From NCBI GenBank assembly GCA_039029935.1, contig JBCCFC010000499.1:1-9114 (forward strand): DNA of 9,114 nt, given 5' to 3'. Under the pieces are notes generated by a model, which saw only the letters and a list, made by a program, of their open reading frames with translations, did no database searches and was not told the origin of the DNA. This document shows, piece after piece, positions 1 through 7,241 of the stretch (position 1 is its first letter; every line of letters begins with the position of its first letter). This DNA comes from G039029935 sp039029935. GTDB taxonomy: Bacteria > Chloroflexota > Anaerolineae > Caldilineales > Caldilineaceae. A program made the translations under genes and the position numbers.

Positions 1-2171
1 CGATCTGGCATCTGGCCGAATATACCGACGAAATCCTCACCGCCACCTCGCTACTGGCTGTTTCGTACAATATTAAGGTTATTGCAGGGTCCATGCCGGT
101 AATTGAAGACGAAGAGCTGTATAACGTTAGCTACCTGTGCAAACGTGACGGGACCATAGAAGCGCAGTATAAATTGCACCCTACGCCGCACGAGAAAAAA
201 GACTGGATCATGAAAGGCGGCAACTACCTGCGCTGCTTTGACACTGATTTCGGTAAAATCGGGATTTTAATTTGTTACGACGTAGAATTCCCCGAGCTTG
301 CCAGGGTGCTGTCTGACCAGGAAATGCAAATACTGTTTGTGCCGTTCTGGACTGATACCAAAAACGGTTACCTGCGGGTACGTCGTTGTGCTCAGGCGCG
401 GGCGATTGAAAACGAGTGCTATGTAGCCATTGCCGGCAGCGTAGGCAACCTGCCGAAGGTGGATAACGTGGATATTCAGTACGGCCAAACCGCAGTATTT
501 TCGCCGTCTGATTTTGCTTTCCCGCACGATGCTATCGTCTCGGAAACCACGCCTAATACCGAAATGACGTTTGATCAACTAGTAAAAACTACCTCGCTAA
601 GAACTAGACACGATCAATTGATGTCTGCCTCCCAGGCCACCATCAGTAATCATGCAGAAGAAGACAACTTAGACTATATTCACAAAGTGCGCGGGCTGGC
701 GGCTGCGTATCCGACTCGTTCCAATACTAGCATTGCTCTGAATCCACAACAGGAGCCTGTCCCTACGTATGTGCGCGAATTCTCTGTCAGTGCCGCCAAG
801 TTTCTCGCAGAACAAGACATGTTATTGGATAGAATTCAATACTCGTCATCATACAAAGTTGAAATTTGGGGAGCAAAAGAACACATTCCAGCTATTATCA
901 AAGGGACTGAGAAAACCCGCGCCGACCAACTGAATGCAGACATTTTGATCTATGGGACCATTTACCAAATCAGCAACACACGTTGGGTGCTTGTGCCGAC
1001 GTTTTTTGTTAATGATCGTAAGTTCACCTATGCCGAGCCGTTGCTGGGGAGTTATGCGTTGGGGACTCCGGTTGAATTTCAAGATCAACTTGCATCAATA
1101 AAAAAGGTTCGAAAAACCCTTGAGAAGCGCCTTCATCTGATAACACAACTATTGGTGGGGCTCTCCGCTTATGAGTTGAGCAATGGGATCGAATATAGAG
1201 AAGAGATTGATGAATTTAAAAGTACTTTAGAGGACTCAATACCGGACATTAATGATTCACAAGAGGGTGAAGAGGTACTCTATCTATTTCTGGGCAGTGC
1301 CTATCTATCATTGGTGACTTCATTCGAGCAATCAGCTGCGGAAATCACAAAAACGCATATTGTCCAGATGCAATCCCATTTGGAAGAGGCACAGCGCGCC
1401 TATGAGGATGGAATCAAACTCAATGAATCCATTTCCTCTGACACATTGTATGTGGATGAGGCAAAACGCTGGCATAAACACCTATGGCTCCGACTCCAAA
1501 ATGGGTTAGCCGCCATCTATGAGCGAACAGCCCGTTTACCCACATTGGCAGGGTTGCCCCACACATTTTGCGAGTGGGACTGGACAACATTGGCTCAGGC
1601 AGAGCGTATTTATCATAGGGTTCTGGACACATCAACGGAACAAACAATAATGGTCAACTCGTTGGATACGGTTGCCAACTTTGGTCTGGGGCGTATCCAC
1701 TGGACACGAGGATTTTGTCCAACCGGGGCAGAAGGCCTTGATCTGGATGAGCTTGCGCTTGCACGGACATATTATCATGCCGTACTCGATACCTATGAGA
1801 CGACTGCCAATCTCCCCACATACCTTTTGGATAAGGTTATTTTGGCCAATGCTGAATTAGGCGACTCTTGGCTCTTTTCCATAAACGAGTTGTCATCTGA
1901 AAATAGACGCAAAGCTGCGATACAAGCTGTGCTTCACTATGATCGTGCTGTTGAAGTGAGTTTAGCCAATGATAATGACCGCCGTCTGGAATTGGCTAAA
2001 GACGTGATGCCTAAACGTCTTACTGCACACTGTTATAATAATACTGTTAATCGGCAGAATACGGATGTCAAAGCCATGTTGGACACGTTTTTAGCAAAGG
2101 GACATTTTGACAACCCAGAACAGGTCCGTCGCGAGATTATAGAGTCCCTGGAAAGTGAGTGCATAAAATAG
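1..2171 (+). CDS. Chimeric ORF: C-terminal part of a carbon-nitrogen hydrolase joined to a TPR-like helical protein (5' end outside window)
   Basis: The frame is open from the left edge (first full codon at 3), so the true start lies outside; ATG 93 is an internal Met (numbered 1 here). The reading frame before 93 already reads as nitrilase (..NIKVIAGS-MPVIEDE..). Residues 1-159 match the end of a nitrilase-superfamily amidohydrolase: Lys27 in QYKLHP, Glu34, and the nucleophile Cys61 in ILICYDVEFPE fit three members of the family's Glu-Lys-Glu-Cys set; the first Glu would lie upstream. The homology I recognise stops at NTEMT (about base 569), where family members continue with their last strand. 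Residues 160-235 I cannot assign. About 255-330 (..ADILIYG..WVLVPTFF..LLGSYALGTP) resembles the domain preceding TPRs in Chloroflexota proteins, and 335-690 is helical with TPR-like pieces (AQRAYEDGIKL, AQAERIYHRVL, ALARTYYHAVL). No signal peptide is visible. GC falls across the junction. It is probably a rearranged gene or chimera; only the TPR half is likely to belong functionally with the next gene. Confidence 0.75.
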   Translation, partial: IWHLAEYTDEILTATSLLAVSYNIKVIAGSMPVIEDEELYNVSYLCKRDGTIEAQYKLHPTPHEKKDWIMKGGNYLRCFDTDFGKIGILICYDVEFPELARVLSDQEMQILFVPFWTDTKNGYLRVRRCAQARAIENECYVAIAGSVGNLPKVDNVDIQYGQTAVFSPSDFAFPHDAIVSETTPNTEMTFDQLVKTTSLRTRHDQLMSASQATISNHAEEDNLDYIHKVRGLAAAYPTRSNTSIALNPQQEPVPTYVREFSVSAAKFLAEQDMLLDRIQYSSSYKVEIWGAKEHIPAIIKGTEKTRADQLNADILIYGTIYQISNTRWVLVPTFFVNDRKFTYAEPLLGSYALGTPVEFQDQLASIKKVRKTLEKRLHLITQLLVGLSAYELSNGIEYREEIDEFKSTLEDSIPDINDSQEGEEVLYLFLGSAYLSLVTSFEQSAAEITKTHIVQMQSHLEEAQRAYEDGIKLNESISSDTLYVDEAKRWHKHLWLRLQNGLAAIYERTARLPTLAGLPHTFCEWDWTTLAQAERIYHRVLDTSTEQTIMVNSLDTVANFGLGRIHWTRGFCPTGAEGLDLDELALARTYYHAVLDTYETTANLPTYLLDKVILANAELGDSWLFSINELSSENRRKAAIQAVLHYDRAVEVSLANDNDRRLELAKDVMPKRLTAHCYNNTVNRQNTDVKAMLDTFLAKGHFDNPEQVRREIIESLESECIK
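560..625 (+). other. Junction between nitrilase and TPR-like coding sequence
   Basis: Recognisable nitrilase sequence ends with the Asn-Thr-Glu-Met-Thr codons at 555-569. Immediately after is the palindrome TTGATCAA (571-578), and at 613-622 a second palindrome ATCAATTGAT. The sequence between is AT-rich and encodes residues I cannot match to either family. By hand count, GC is 35/60 in bases 1-60 and 34/60 in 361-420, against 19/60 in 1201-1260 and 26/60 in 1621-1680. The exact breakpoint is inferred from where family similarity stops; no target-site duplication or insertion-sequence end is seen. Confidence 0.5.
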
Positions 2172-2176
2172 TTTTG

Positions 2177-2184
2177 AAAGGAAA
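2177..2184 (+). promoter_or_regulatory. Ribosome binding site of the secreted protein gene
   Basis: AAAGGAAA lies five bases before ATG 2190. It decides for that start over the in-frame ATG at 2217 (residue 10), which has no purine-rich Shine-Dalgarno sequence before it. The 18-bp gap from the upstream stop means translation follows on from the TPR-like gene. Confidence 0.6.
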
Positions 2185-2189
2185 TTCTC

Positions 2190-4364
2190 ATGAGCAAAGC
2201 ACAAAACCGAAAAATAATGAAATTATTTGTAATAATCAGTATCCTATTGATTGTTGTGTTGAGCAGTTTTGGGCTTCATCAGCCAATCGGCTACACCGTC
2301 ACACATGCTCAATATGTTGATTATGCGGTCCCAACGCCAAGACCAGTTCCAACTGTACCGCTTGGAGGATTAAGCCCCGGTGGAACGTTTACTGTTTCAT
2401 CCTCGACAATGGGAGGGGATCCTGAATGTCCTGAGTTCCCAGTCAATCTAAGGTTACCACCTGGTATTGACGTTAATCCAGGCGAATTCTCAGTAAATCG
2501 AGAAACGGGTAGTGATGTTACCATTACTAAGGAACGGGGCATCAACGGTGTTGATACTCCAAGACTGAGCAGTGATTGTGTTAATACTCAAGGACAGGGC
2601 AGTGGTGGTGTTGGTACTCAAGTGGATACTCAAGAACCAAGCAACGGTGTTATTGAAATTCAAGAAATGGACAGTGTTGATGCTGAAATCCACTATCAGG
2701 GATTTGGTCAGAATGCTGTACTCGTCACTGGGTTATATCGGGTTGTCGAGAACCCACATAACACTCCTGAAACAGGTATAAGTCTTGCAAGTGAAAATCA
2801 AACGTTTATCCCCATCCAGACCAAGATAATCACAATGAATGCCGAGGGTAATCTTCAGATTGATTTGTCCGAATTGCTATCCCTTGACAGTAGCCAAGTT
2901 GCGGGTGAGTACATGGTATTGGCATGCAGTGCAGCGACATCAGAGTGCGATCATTTACCATATATAAAAATCAACGATGGCATTTTAGATAGTATAAACT
3001 GGCCGCATATGTATGGTGTTTTGTTTACCCTTGGCTTAGACTCTACTGTATCCAGACATCAAATAAATCTATTGGGTATTGGAGATGAGGGTACAAACAG
3101 TATTGTCGATAGGGAGTTGGCTGATCCCTTTAACCAGACGATAGAGTCTATCATAGACAGTTTTGAGTCAGCTGTGCGCCACGTTGATTTTACAATCCGT
3201 GATTATCGTGGCGTTGAGGTTTATCAGCATAATGATACAACGTTTCCATATTGCGCCTTTGGTGATGGTGATTCCTGCGATGCGTTGGACTTTGGCCAGA
3301 ATGAAAATCGCTGGCCGGCTGGTACGAATACTGACACTGGCAAACCAATTCGTAGTGGCATCTATACGCTACATGCAACGATTGTATCTGAGACAGGGAA
3401 ACAGAGAGTGCTTGAACAGACCATTCGCATTGCACTGCCTGCGCTCGAAGCCAACATTACACAGACAGGTGCAGGCTCGGCGAGTACACTTGTCCAAGGA
3501 GACTTAGTCTTTCAGGTGGAAGCCTATGATCCAATTCAGATAATTTGGACACAAAGTGGTGATGGCAGTGGTATTGATAATGTGCAGTTAGAGGTGACCT
3601 CACTGGATGGTACAGTTGTTTTGAGTGCAACACGGGATACAGCCCCTTATTGTTTGGTGGTAAATAATAGTAACCAATGTGTACCTGATGAACAGCTTGA
3701 TCAAGGATTCTACACGCTGAAAGCCAAGATCACAGCAAACGATGGACGCACCGAACAACTACAGCATACTGTACATGTCACACCTGCGAAGGTCCGTAGA
3801 TTGGCCGATAACTGTACTGAGTTGGTGCGTAACGGCGCACTAGACCCAAGTGCGAACCAACTCCAAGACTGGCATTACGCCATTACGGAAAGTATACCTC
3901 AATTCATGCATACTGATGACAACAGTAACCGCTTTGTCCAGCTAGGGTTGACACCTGACAGTCCTATCCGTAGCGGTGCCTATGGTGCAGCAATTTCAGC
4001 TATTTATCAAGATATTGAGATTCCCCTAGATGTATCGACGCTTACCCTGTTCTACAGCGCATGGCCTCAAACCAATATGCCTGACAATCGACCCAAGTAT
4101 ATCGCAGATTCTCAGGAGGTGCTGTTGTTAAACCCGATTAGCAATCGCATATTGGCAGAATTACACAAGGATGTACAAAATGAGGACAAATGGCAGTATT
4201 ATGAAGTTGATTTAGGCAGCTACATCGATGAACTCCAAGTATATGAATCGCAACACAGTCGTTATGTTCGGCTCTACTTCAAAGCCTTCACAAGCAACAT
4301 TCATGATAATGTTTATACATGGATGTTGTTGGATGATATAAGCATTCATGCATGTTGGGACTAA
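2190..4364 (+). CDS. Large secreted multidomain protein with two Ig/FlgD-like domains and a C-terminal jelly-roll-like domain
   Basis: No specific function is recognised; it is probably an exported cell-surface or extracellular protein. Residues 1-40 form a signal peptide: basic start (K3, R7, K8, K11), hydrophobic core 12-29, likely cleavage after A40 (T-H-A/Q). Then come a Pro-rich linker (47-57), a Gly/Ser/Thr/Gln-rich segment with degenerate ten-residue repeats (121-165), and a beta-rich region. Two similar modules follow, about 330-415 and 455-535. Each has a central Tyr-Cys..Cys pair (C355/C363 and C488/C497) and then a G-x-Y-T-L-x-A strand, resembling FlgD/Ig-like extracellular modules. 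The last part (542-724) begins CTELVRNGALD and ends LLDDISIHACWD, a pattern like carbohydrate-binding or adhesion jelly rolls; C542 and C722 bracket it and could form a disulfide. It is 18 bp behind the TPR-like gene, so probably in one operon. The CBM-like identity is inferred from pattern only; binding to sugar is not shown. Confidence 0.8.
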   Translation: MSKAQNRKIMKLFVIISILLIVVLSSFGLHQPIGYTVTHAQYVDYAVPTPRPVPTVPLGGLSPGGTFTVSSSTMGGDPECPEFPVNLRLPPGIDVNPGEFSVNRETGSDVTITKERGINGVDTPRLSSDCVNTQGQGSGGVGTQVDTQEPSNGVIEIQEMDSVDAEIHYQGFGQNAVLVTGLYRVVENPHNTPETGISLASENQTFIPIQTKIITMNAEGNLQIDLSELLSLDSSQVAGEYMVLACSAATSECDHLPYIKINDGILDSINWPHMYGVLFTLGLDSTVSRHQINLLGIGDEGTNSIVDRELADPFNQTIESIIDSFESAVRHVDFTIRDYRGVEVYQHNDTTFPYCAFGDGDSCDALDFGQNENRWPAGTNTDTGKPIRSGIYTLHATIVSETGKQRVLEQTIRIALPALEANITQTGAGSASTLVQGDLVFQVEAYDPIQIIWTQSGDGSGIDNVQLEVTSLDGTVVLSATRDTAPYCLVVNNSNQCVPDEQLDQGFYTLKAKITANDGRTEQLQHTVHVTPAKVRRLADNCTELVRNGALDPSANQLQDWHYAITESIPQFMHTDDNSNRFVQLGLTPDSPIRSGAYGAAISAIYQDIEIPLDVSTLTLFYSAWPQTNMPDNRPKYIADSQEVLLLNPISNRILAELHKDVQNEDKWQYYEVDLGSYIDELQVYESQHSRYVRLYFKAFTSNIHDNVYTWMLLDDISIHACWD

Positions 4365-4388
4365 GTGAATAGCGAAGAGCGGTTATAC

Positions 4389-4429
4389 GGGTCCAATGGA
4401 TTTCGGGTGTCCCCAAATCCATTGGACCC
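4389..4429. terminator. Perfect 15-bp inverted repeat between convergent genes, probable bidirectional terminator
   Basis: The left arm GGGTCCAATGGATTT (4389-4403) is exactly complementary to AAATCCATTGGACCC (4415-4429). The 11-base loop itself contains GGG/CCC (4405-4407 with 4411-4413), so the stem may extend after one C-C mismatch. It starts 24 bp past the stop of the + strand gene and 17 bp past the stop of the - strand gene. Neither side has a T-run, so it is not a canonical intrinsic terminator. Position argues for termination or mRNA 3'-end protection of both units. Confidence 0.6.
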
Positions 4430-4446
4430 ATCTAGTAGTCTCGATA

Positions 4447-5997
4447 TTAGCGTATCCAATCCGCGATCCGCTCCGCCATCATGATCGTCGTGGCGTTGAT
4501 GTTGGCGCGTACACAATGTGGCATAATCGAAGCATCAACAACACGCAGCCCGTCAACCCCATAGACACGCCCCTGTTGATCGACAACGGCCAGTGGATCC
4601 GCCTGTGGACCTGTCGCCGGAGCCATCTTGCAGGTGGTGGATGTATGATGTCCCGTTGTCCCTGTCTGCATGATCCAACGGTCGAGTGCTTCATCTGATG
4701 CCAAATCTTCATCTTTCGGGTTGATGCGTGTGCTGAGGACACCCTCAAACGACTCATGCTTGACCAGTTCCATCCACAGGCGAACCGATTCGCGCATCCG
4801 TTGCAGGTCAAAGGGATGATCGTAGTAACGATAGTTCAGATTTGGCTGCATGTGTGGGTCTGTGGACGCTAACGTCAACTCGCCCATGCTGAGGGCGAAA
4901 TTGATGGTGGGGCGGATAAAAATGGTTTGGTCTACAGGGTTGGAGCCAAGATAGGTAATCATATCTGTGTCATAGGGGGAATCGGTCGCCGTATAACGCA
5001 TACAGACTTGATGCCAGTGTGAATCAGCCGGAATGATAAACTCAGGGTCGGGTTCATAGAAGATAGGCACAGTGGGGTGGTCACTGAGGTTTTGTCCGAC
5101 ACCCGCGATATCACAAACAACAGGGAGGCCATGTTCTTGTAGGTGCTGGGCGGGACCAACACCGGAGAGCATCAAAATTTTGGGTGATTCAACCGCACCA
5201 GCACTGAGAATAATTTCATCGGCGTGTAAGGTCTGCTGAACACCGTTGGTATCCGTATCTAGTCCCACCGCCTTATGACCTTCAAAACGGACACGATGCA
5301 CAGTCGTGTTTGCCTGAATGGTCAGATTCGGTCGGGCACGCACTTGAGGTGTCAGATAGGCAAGTGCGGTGCTATAGCGGATGCCATCGACATTATTGAG
5401 GGGGAATGGACCGACACCTGCATGATGGGCAGTGTCGCCAGCAGACCCATTAAAGTCGACACAATCGACAAACCCTGCGGCCAGACACGACTCATACATG
5501 GCTACTTGGTCGAGACGCCACTCCGCACGGTCATAGCGTCTCACCTTGATAGGGCCTGTTACACCGTGAATCTCTGGCTGATTCAAATAATCTAAATCCT
5601 GTTCCGGTTTACAAAAATAGGGCAGCACATCGGCATAGCCCCACAAGTCGTTGCCATTTGCCGCCCACAGATCATAGTCTTGGGGTACACCACGCAGCCA
5701 AATCTGCGCATTGACCGCACTGGACCCACCCGTAATCTTACCACGTGGCACAACGTCTGTTGGCGAAACCGTTGTCGGTTGTGATTGATAGCCCCAATCG
5801 TGACTGGTGGCGATAATGCCTGACTGTGTGCCAAAGCCATATTTAACATCAGCAGGCAAAGTGTCAAATGCAGGATAGTCTGGTCCCGCCTCCAACAGGA
5901 GAACCTGGCGGTCTGGGTTTTCCGTCAGCCGTGCAGCCAGAAGTGCACCCGCCGACCCTGCACCAACGACGATTATGTCATATGTTATGGTTTTCAT
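4447..5997 (-). CDS. GMC-family FAD-dependent oxidoreductase (choline/alcohol dehydrogenase-like)
   Basis: This flavoprotein of the glucose-methanol-choline family should oxidise an alcohol group to a carbonyl with FAD; the substrate cannot be told from sequence. The N-terminus carries the dinucleotide-binding motif G12-A-G-S-A-G17, with the ribose-binding acidic residue E36 in LLLEAG. GMC signature 1 is at about 84-103 (PRGKITGGSSAVNAQIWLRG) and signature 2 at about 267-282 (GAVESPKILMLSGVGP). The catalytic pair is likely His451 (in GHHTSTTCKM) and Asn501 (in INATTIMMAE), aligned by memory to choline dehydrogenase/oxidase. The 516 residues are a usual family length. There is no signal peptide or Tat motif, so it is cytoplasmic. 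It is the last gene of the four-gene operon, starting 3 bp after the preceding stop with only a weak Shine-Dalgarno (TGGAAA inside the preceding gene's end). BetA itself is possible, but with no betaine genes nearby I do not assign the symbol. Confidence 0.93.
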   Translation of the reverse strand: MKTITYDIIVVGAGSAGALLAARLTENPDRQVLLLEAGPDYPAFDTLPADVKYGFGTQSGIIATSHDWGYQSQPTTVSPTDVVPRGKITGGSSAVNAQIWLRGVPQDYDLWAANGNDLWGYADVLPYFCKPEQDLDYLNQPEIHGVTGPIKVRRYDRAEWRLDQVAMYESCLAAGFVDCVDFNGSAGDTAHHAGVGPFPLNNVDGIRYSTALAYLTPQVRARPNLTIQANTTVHRVRFEGHKAVGLDTDTNGVQQTLHADEIILSAGAVESPKILMLSGVGPAQHLQEHGLPVVCDIAGVGQNLSDHPTVPIFYEPDPEFIIPADSHWHQVCMRYTATDSPYDTDMITYLGSNPVDQTIFIRPTINFALSMGELTLASTDPHMQPNLNYRYYDHPFDLQRMRESVRLWMELVKHESFEGVLSTRINPKDEDLASDEALDRWIMQTGTTGHHTSTTCKMAPATGPQADPLAVVDQQGRVYGVDGLRVVDASIMPHCVRANINATTIMMAERIADWIR

Positions 5998-6000
5998 GAT

Positions 6001-6600
6001 TTATGTTTCCAGAATGTGTTGAAATATACCAAGGATTTTATCTATTTGACTGATTAAATATTCATCAAAATCAATAGTGACATCATACCCAATTAAACGG
6101 ATGAAGCGCCAATTTGAACCTGTTGTCACCGCACCCCAAATGGTTTCAATTTCATTTGACTTCTCTGCATTAAACCGTTGAGCGGCAATCATCTCAGCGA
6201 TACATTGTGGATAGGCTTTGCTGAGATCAAGATTTTTCGCCTCAACCATGCATACAACGGGTGCGTCAATAAAAATTTGAATAGAAGACCGACTCAGGAT
6301 GTAATCACAATAGCCGCTTAATCCCATTGACGTATCCACTGTAAACTCAACGCCAGAGAAAAGGCTAATCTGACGGTTCAACTGCTTGCGCACTTCGACT
6401 AGAATCGGCATCACCATGAGTTCAGAACGTGCCTTTTCCGTACTGATGCTTAATGCCAGCGGAATGTTTTCGGCCAGAGTTTCTACTAAAAACGCACTTT
6501 GTTCCACTCTGGATATATCAGCAAATAACGAATCCGATGAAATAGTTATTGGGAATTTACTGTTGAGTATGTCAAATGTTTTGAAATCACTATAAGCCAT
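6001..6600 (-). CDS. Uncharacterised ~200-residue protein with PD-(D/E)XK nuclease-like motif, downstream paralog
   Basis: A 199-residue soluble protein without signal or membrane segments. It resembles a hypothetical-protein family I recall from cyanobacteria and Chloroflexota; no function is established to my knowledge. The middle reads SGVEF..GYCDYIL (D99), then about 20 residues later VCMVEAKN (E120-x-K122). This D-Xn-E-x-K spacing on strand-like hydrophobic stretches is that of PD-(D/E)XK nuclease-fold proteins; helix Glu in STEKARSEL could complete a site. The C-terminal part has conserved QCIAEMIAAQRFN, IWGAVTTGSNWRF and IDFDEY. By hand alignment, 137 of 199 positions equal the upstream neighbour, so it is a tandem duplicate. 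Its start is 2 bp after the neighbour's stop and its ribosome site GGGAGA (6606-6611) lies inside the neighbour's last codons, implying translational coupling. Nuclease activity is inferred, not demonstrated. Confidence 0.85.
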   Translation of the reverse strand: MAYSDFKTFDILNSKFPITISSDSLFADISRVEQSAFLVETLAENIPLALSISTEKARSELMVMPILVEVRKQLNRQISLFSGVEFTVDTSMGLSGYCDYILSRSSIQIFIDAPVVCMVEAKNLDLSKAYPQCIAEMIAAQRFNAEKSNEIETIWGAVTTGSNWRFIRLIGYDVTIDFDEYLISQIDKILGIFQHILET

Positions 6601-6602
6601 TT

Positions 6603-7205
6603 TTATCTCCCGAGCATATAGAGAAAAATACCCAAAATTTTATTAATCTGACTGATGTGATACTCGTCAAAATCAATACAAACATCGTTGCCATTCAGCC
6701 GCAAAAATCGCCAGTTTGTCCCTGTTGTCACCGCCCCCCAAATAAGCTCAACGTCATTCGCTTTTTGTGCATTAAATTTTTGTGCAGCAATCATTTCGAC
6801 AATGCATTGTGGGTAGCCACGACTCAAATCAAGATTCTTGGCTTCTACCATACAAAAAACCGGAGCCGAAATCGTCAGCGTATTGGGTGAATGGCTCAAT
6901 ATATAATCGCAATAGCCCGTAAGACCAATGCTTGAATCCACATTGAAATCGACGCCTGAAAAAACACCCAATTTCAAGTCAAATAACTTGTAAACTTCGA
7001 CCAGAACTTGCATGACAATCAATTCAGAGCGCGCTTTTTCTGTGCTGATTTTGAGGGCAAGTGGTATGTTGACGTTTAAAACCTCTTGCAAAAGTGTACT
7101 TGTCTCAACCTCGGCTACATCTGCAAAGAGTGACTCTGAGGTTGAGATCGTGATGGGGAATTTACTTTGCACATGATCAAATGTTTTAAAATCACTATAA
7201 GCCAT
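6603..7205 (-). CDS. Uncharacterised ~200-residue protein with PD-(D/E)XK nuclease-like motif, upstream paralog
   Basis: This 200-residue protein is the first of the tandem pair. It carries the same core: SGVDF, GYCDYIL (D100), CMVEAKN (E121-x-K123), QCIVEMIAAQKFN, IWGAVTTGTNWRF and CIDFDEY. Identity with its neighbour is about 69%. It is total in the putative active-site blocks, and differences cluster at about 31-46, 73-93 and 105-117. It has one extra residue near position 22. The first 26 bases of the two genes differ at one position (identical MAYSDFKTFD start). It lies 36 bp downstream of fabH, behind a strong ribosome site. Fold assignment rests on motif spacing only. If wrong, it would be a small conserved protein of another alpha/beta fold, but the E-x-K within a strand after an Asp is hard to ignore. 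Retention of every motif in both copies suggests both are functional, possibly as a heterodimer. Confidence 0.85.
   Translation of the reverse strand: MAYSDFKTFDHVQSKFPITISTSESLFADVAEVETSTLLQEVLNVNIPLALKISTEKARSELIVMQVLVEVYKLFDLKLGVFSGVDFNVDSSIGLTGYCDYILSHSPNTLTISAPVFCMVEAKNLDLSRGYPQCIVEMIAAQKFNAQKANDVELIWGAVTTGTNWRFLRLNGNDVCIDFDEYHISQINKILGIFLYMLGR
6606..6611 (-). promoter_or_regulatory. Ribosome binding site of the downstream nuclease-like paralog
   Basis: On the minus strand GGGAGA precedes the ATG at 6600 by five bases and overlaps the final Gly-Arg codons of the upstream paralog, so the two copies are probably translated together at coupled rates. Confidence 0.6.
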
Positions 7206-7211
7206 CTTGGG

Positions 7212-7217
7212 TCTCCT
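7212..7217 (-). promoter_or_regulatory. Strong Shine-Dalgarno sequence of the upstream nuclease-like paralog
   Basis: AGGAGA on the minus strand is six bases from the ATG at 7205. It is the best ribosome site in the operon, stronger than those seen before fabH (AAAGAAA) and the GMC gene, suggesting that this pair is made in relatively high amount from the shared message. Confidence 0.65.
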
Positions 7218-7241
7218 AACAACAAACCGACAAACGCTTCA

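Noticed and set aside
571..622. Palindromes TTGATCAA and ATCAATTGAT as insertion-sequence ends or an attachment site
   Set aside because: Too short, no matching direct repeats and no recombinase nearby; kept only as landmarks of the junction.
4396..4698. Plus-strand 100-codon frame opposite the GMC gene end
   Set aside because: Starts inside the terminator hairpin and lies antisense to conserved GMC coding sequence including the catalytic His region.
4447..5997. Naming the GMC gene betA
   Set aside because: No betaine aldehyde dehydrogenase, transporter or betI neighbour; family motifs do not fix the substrate.
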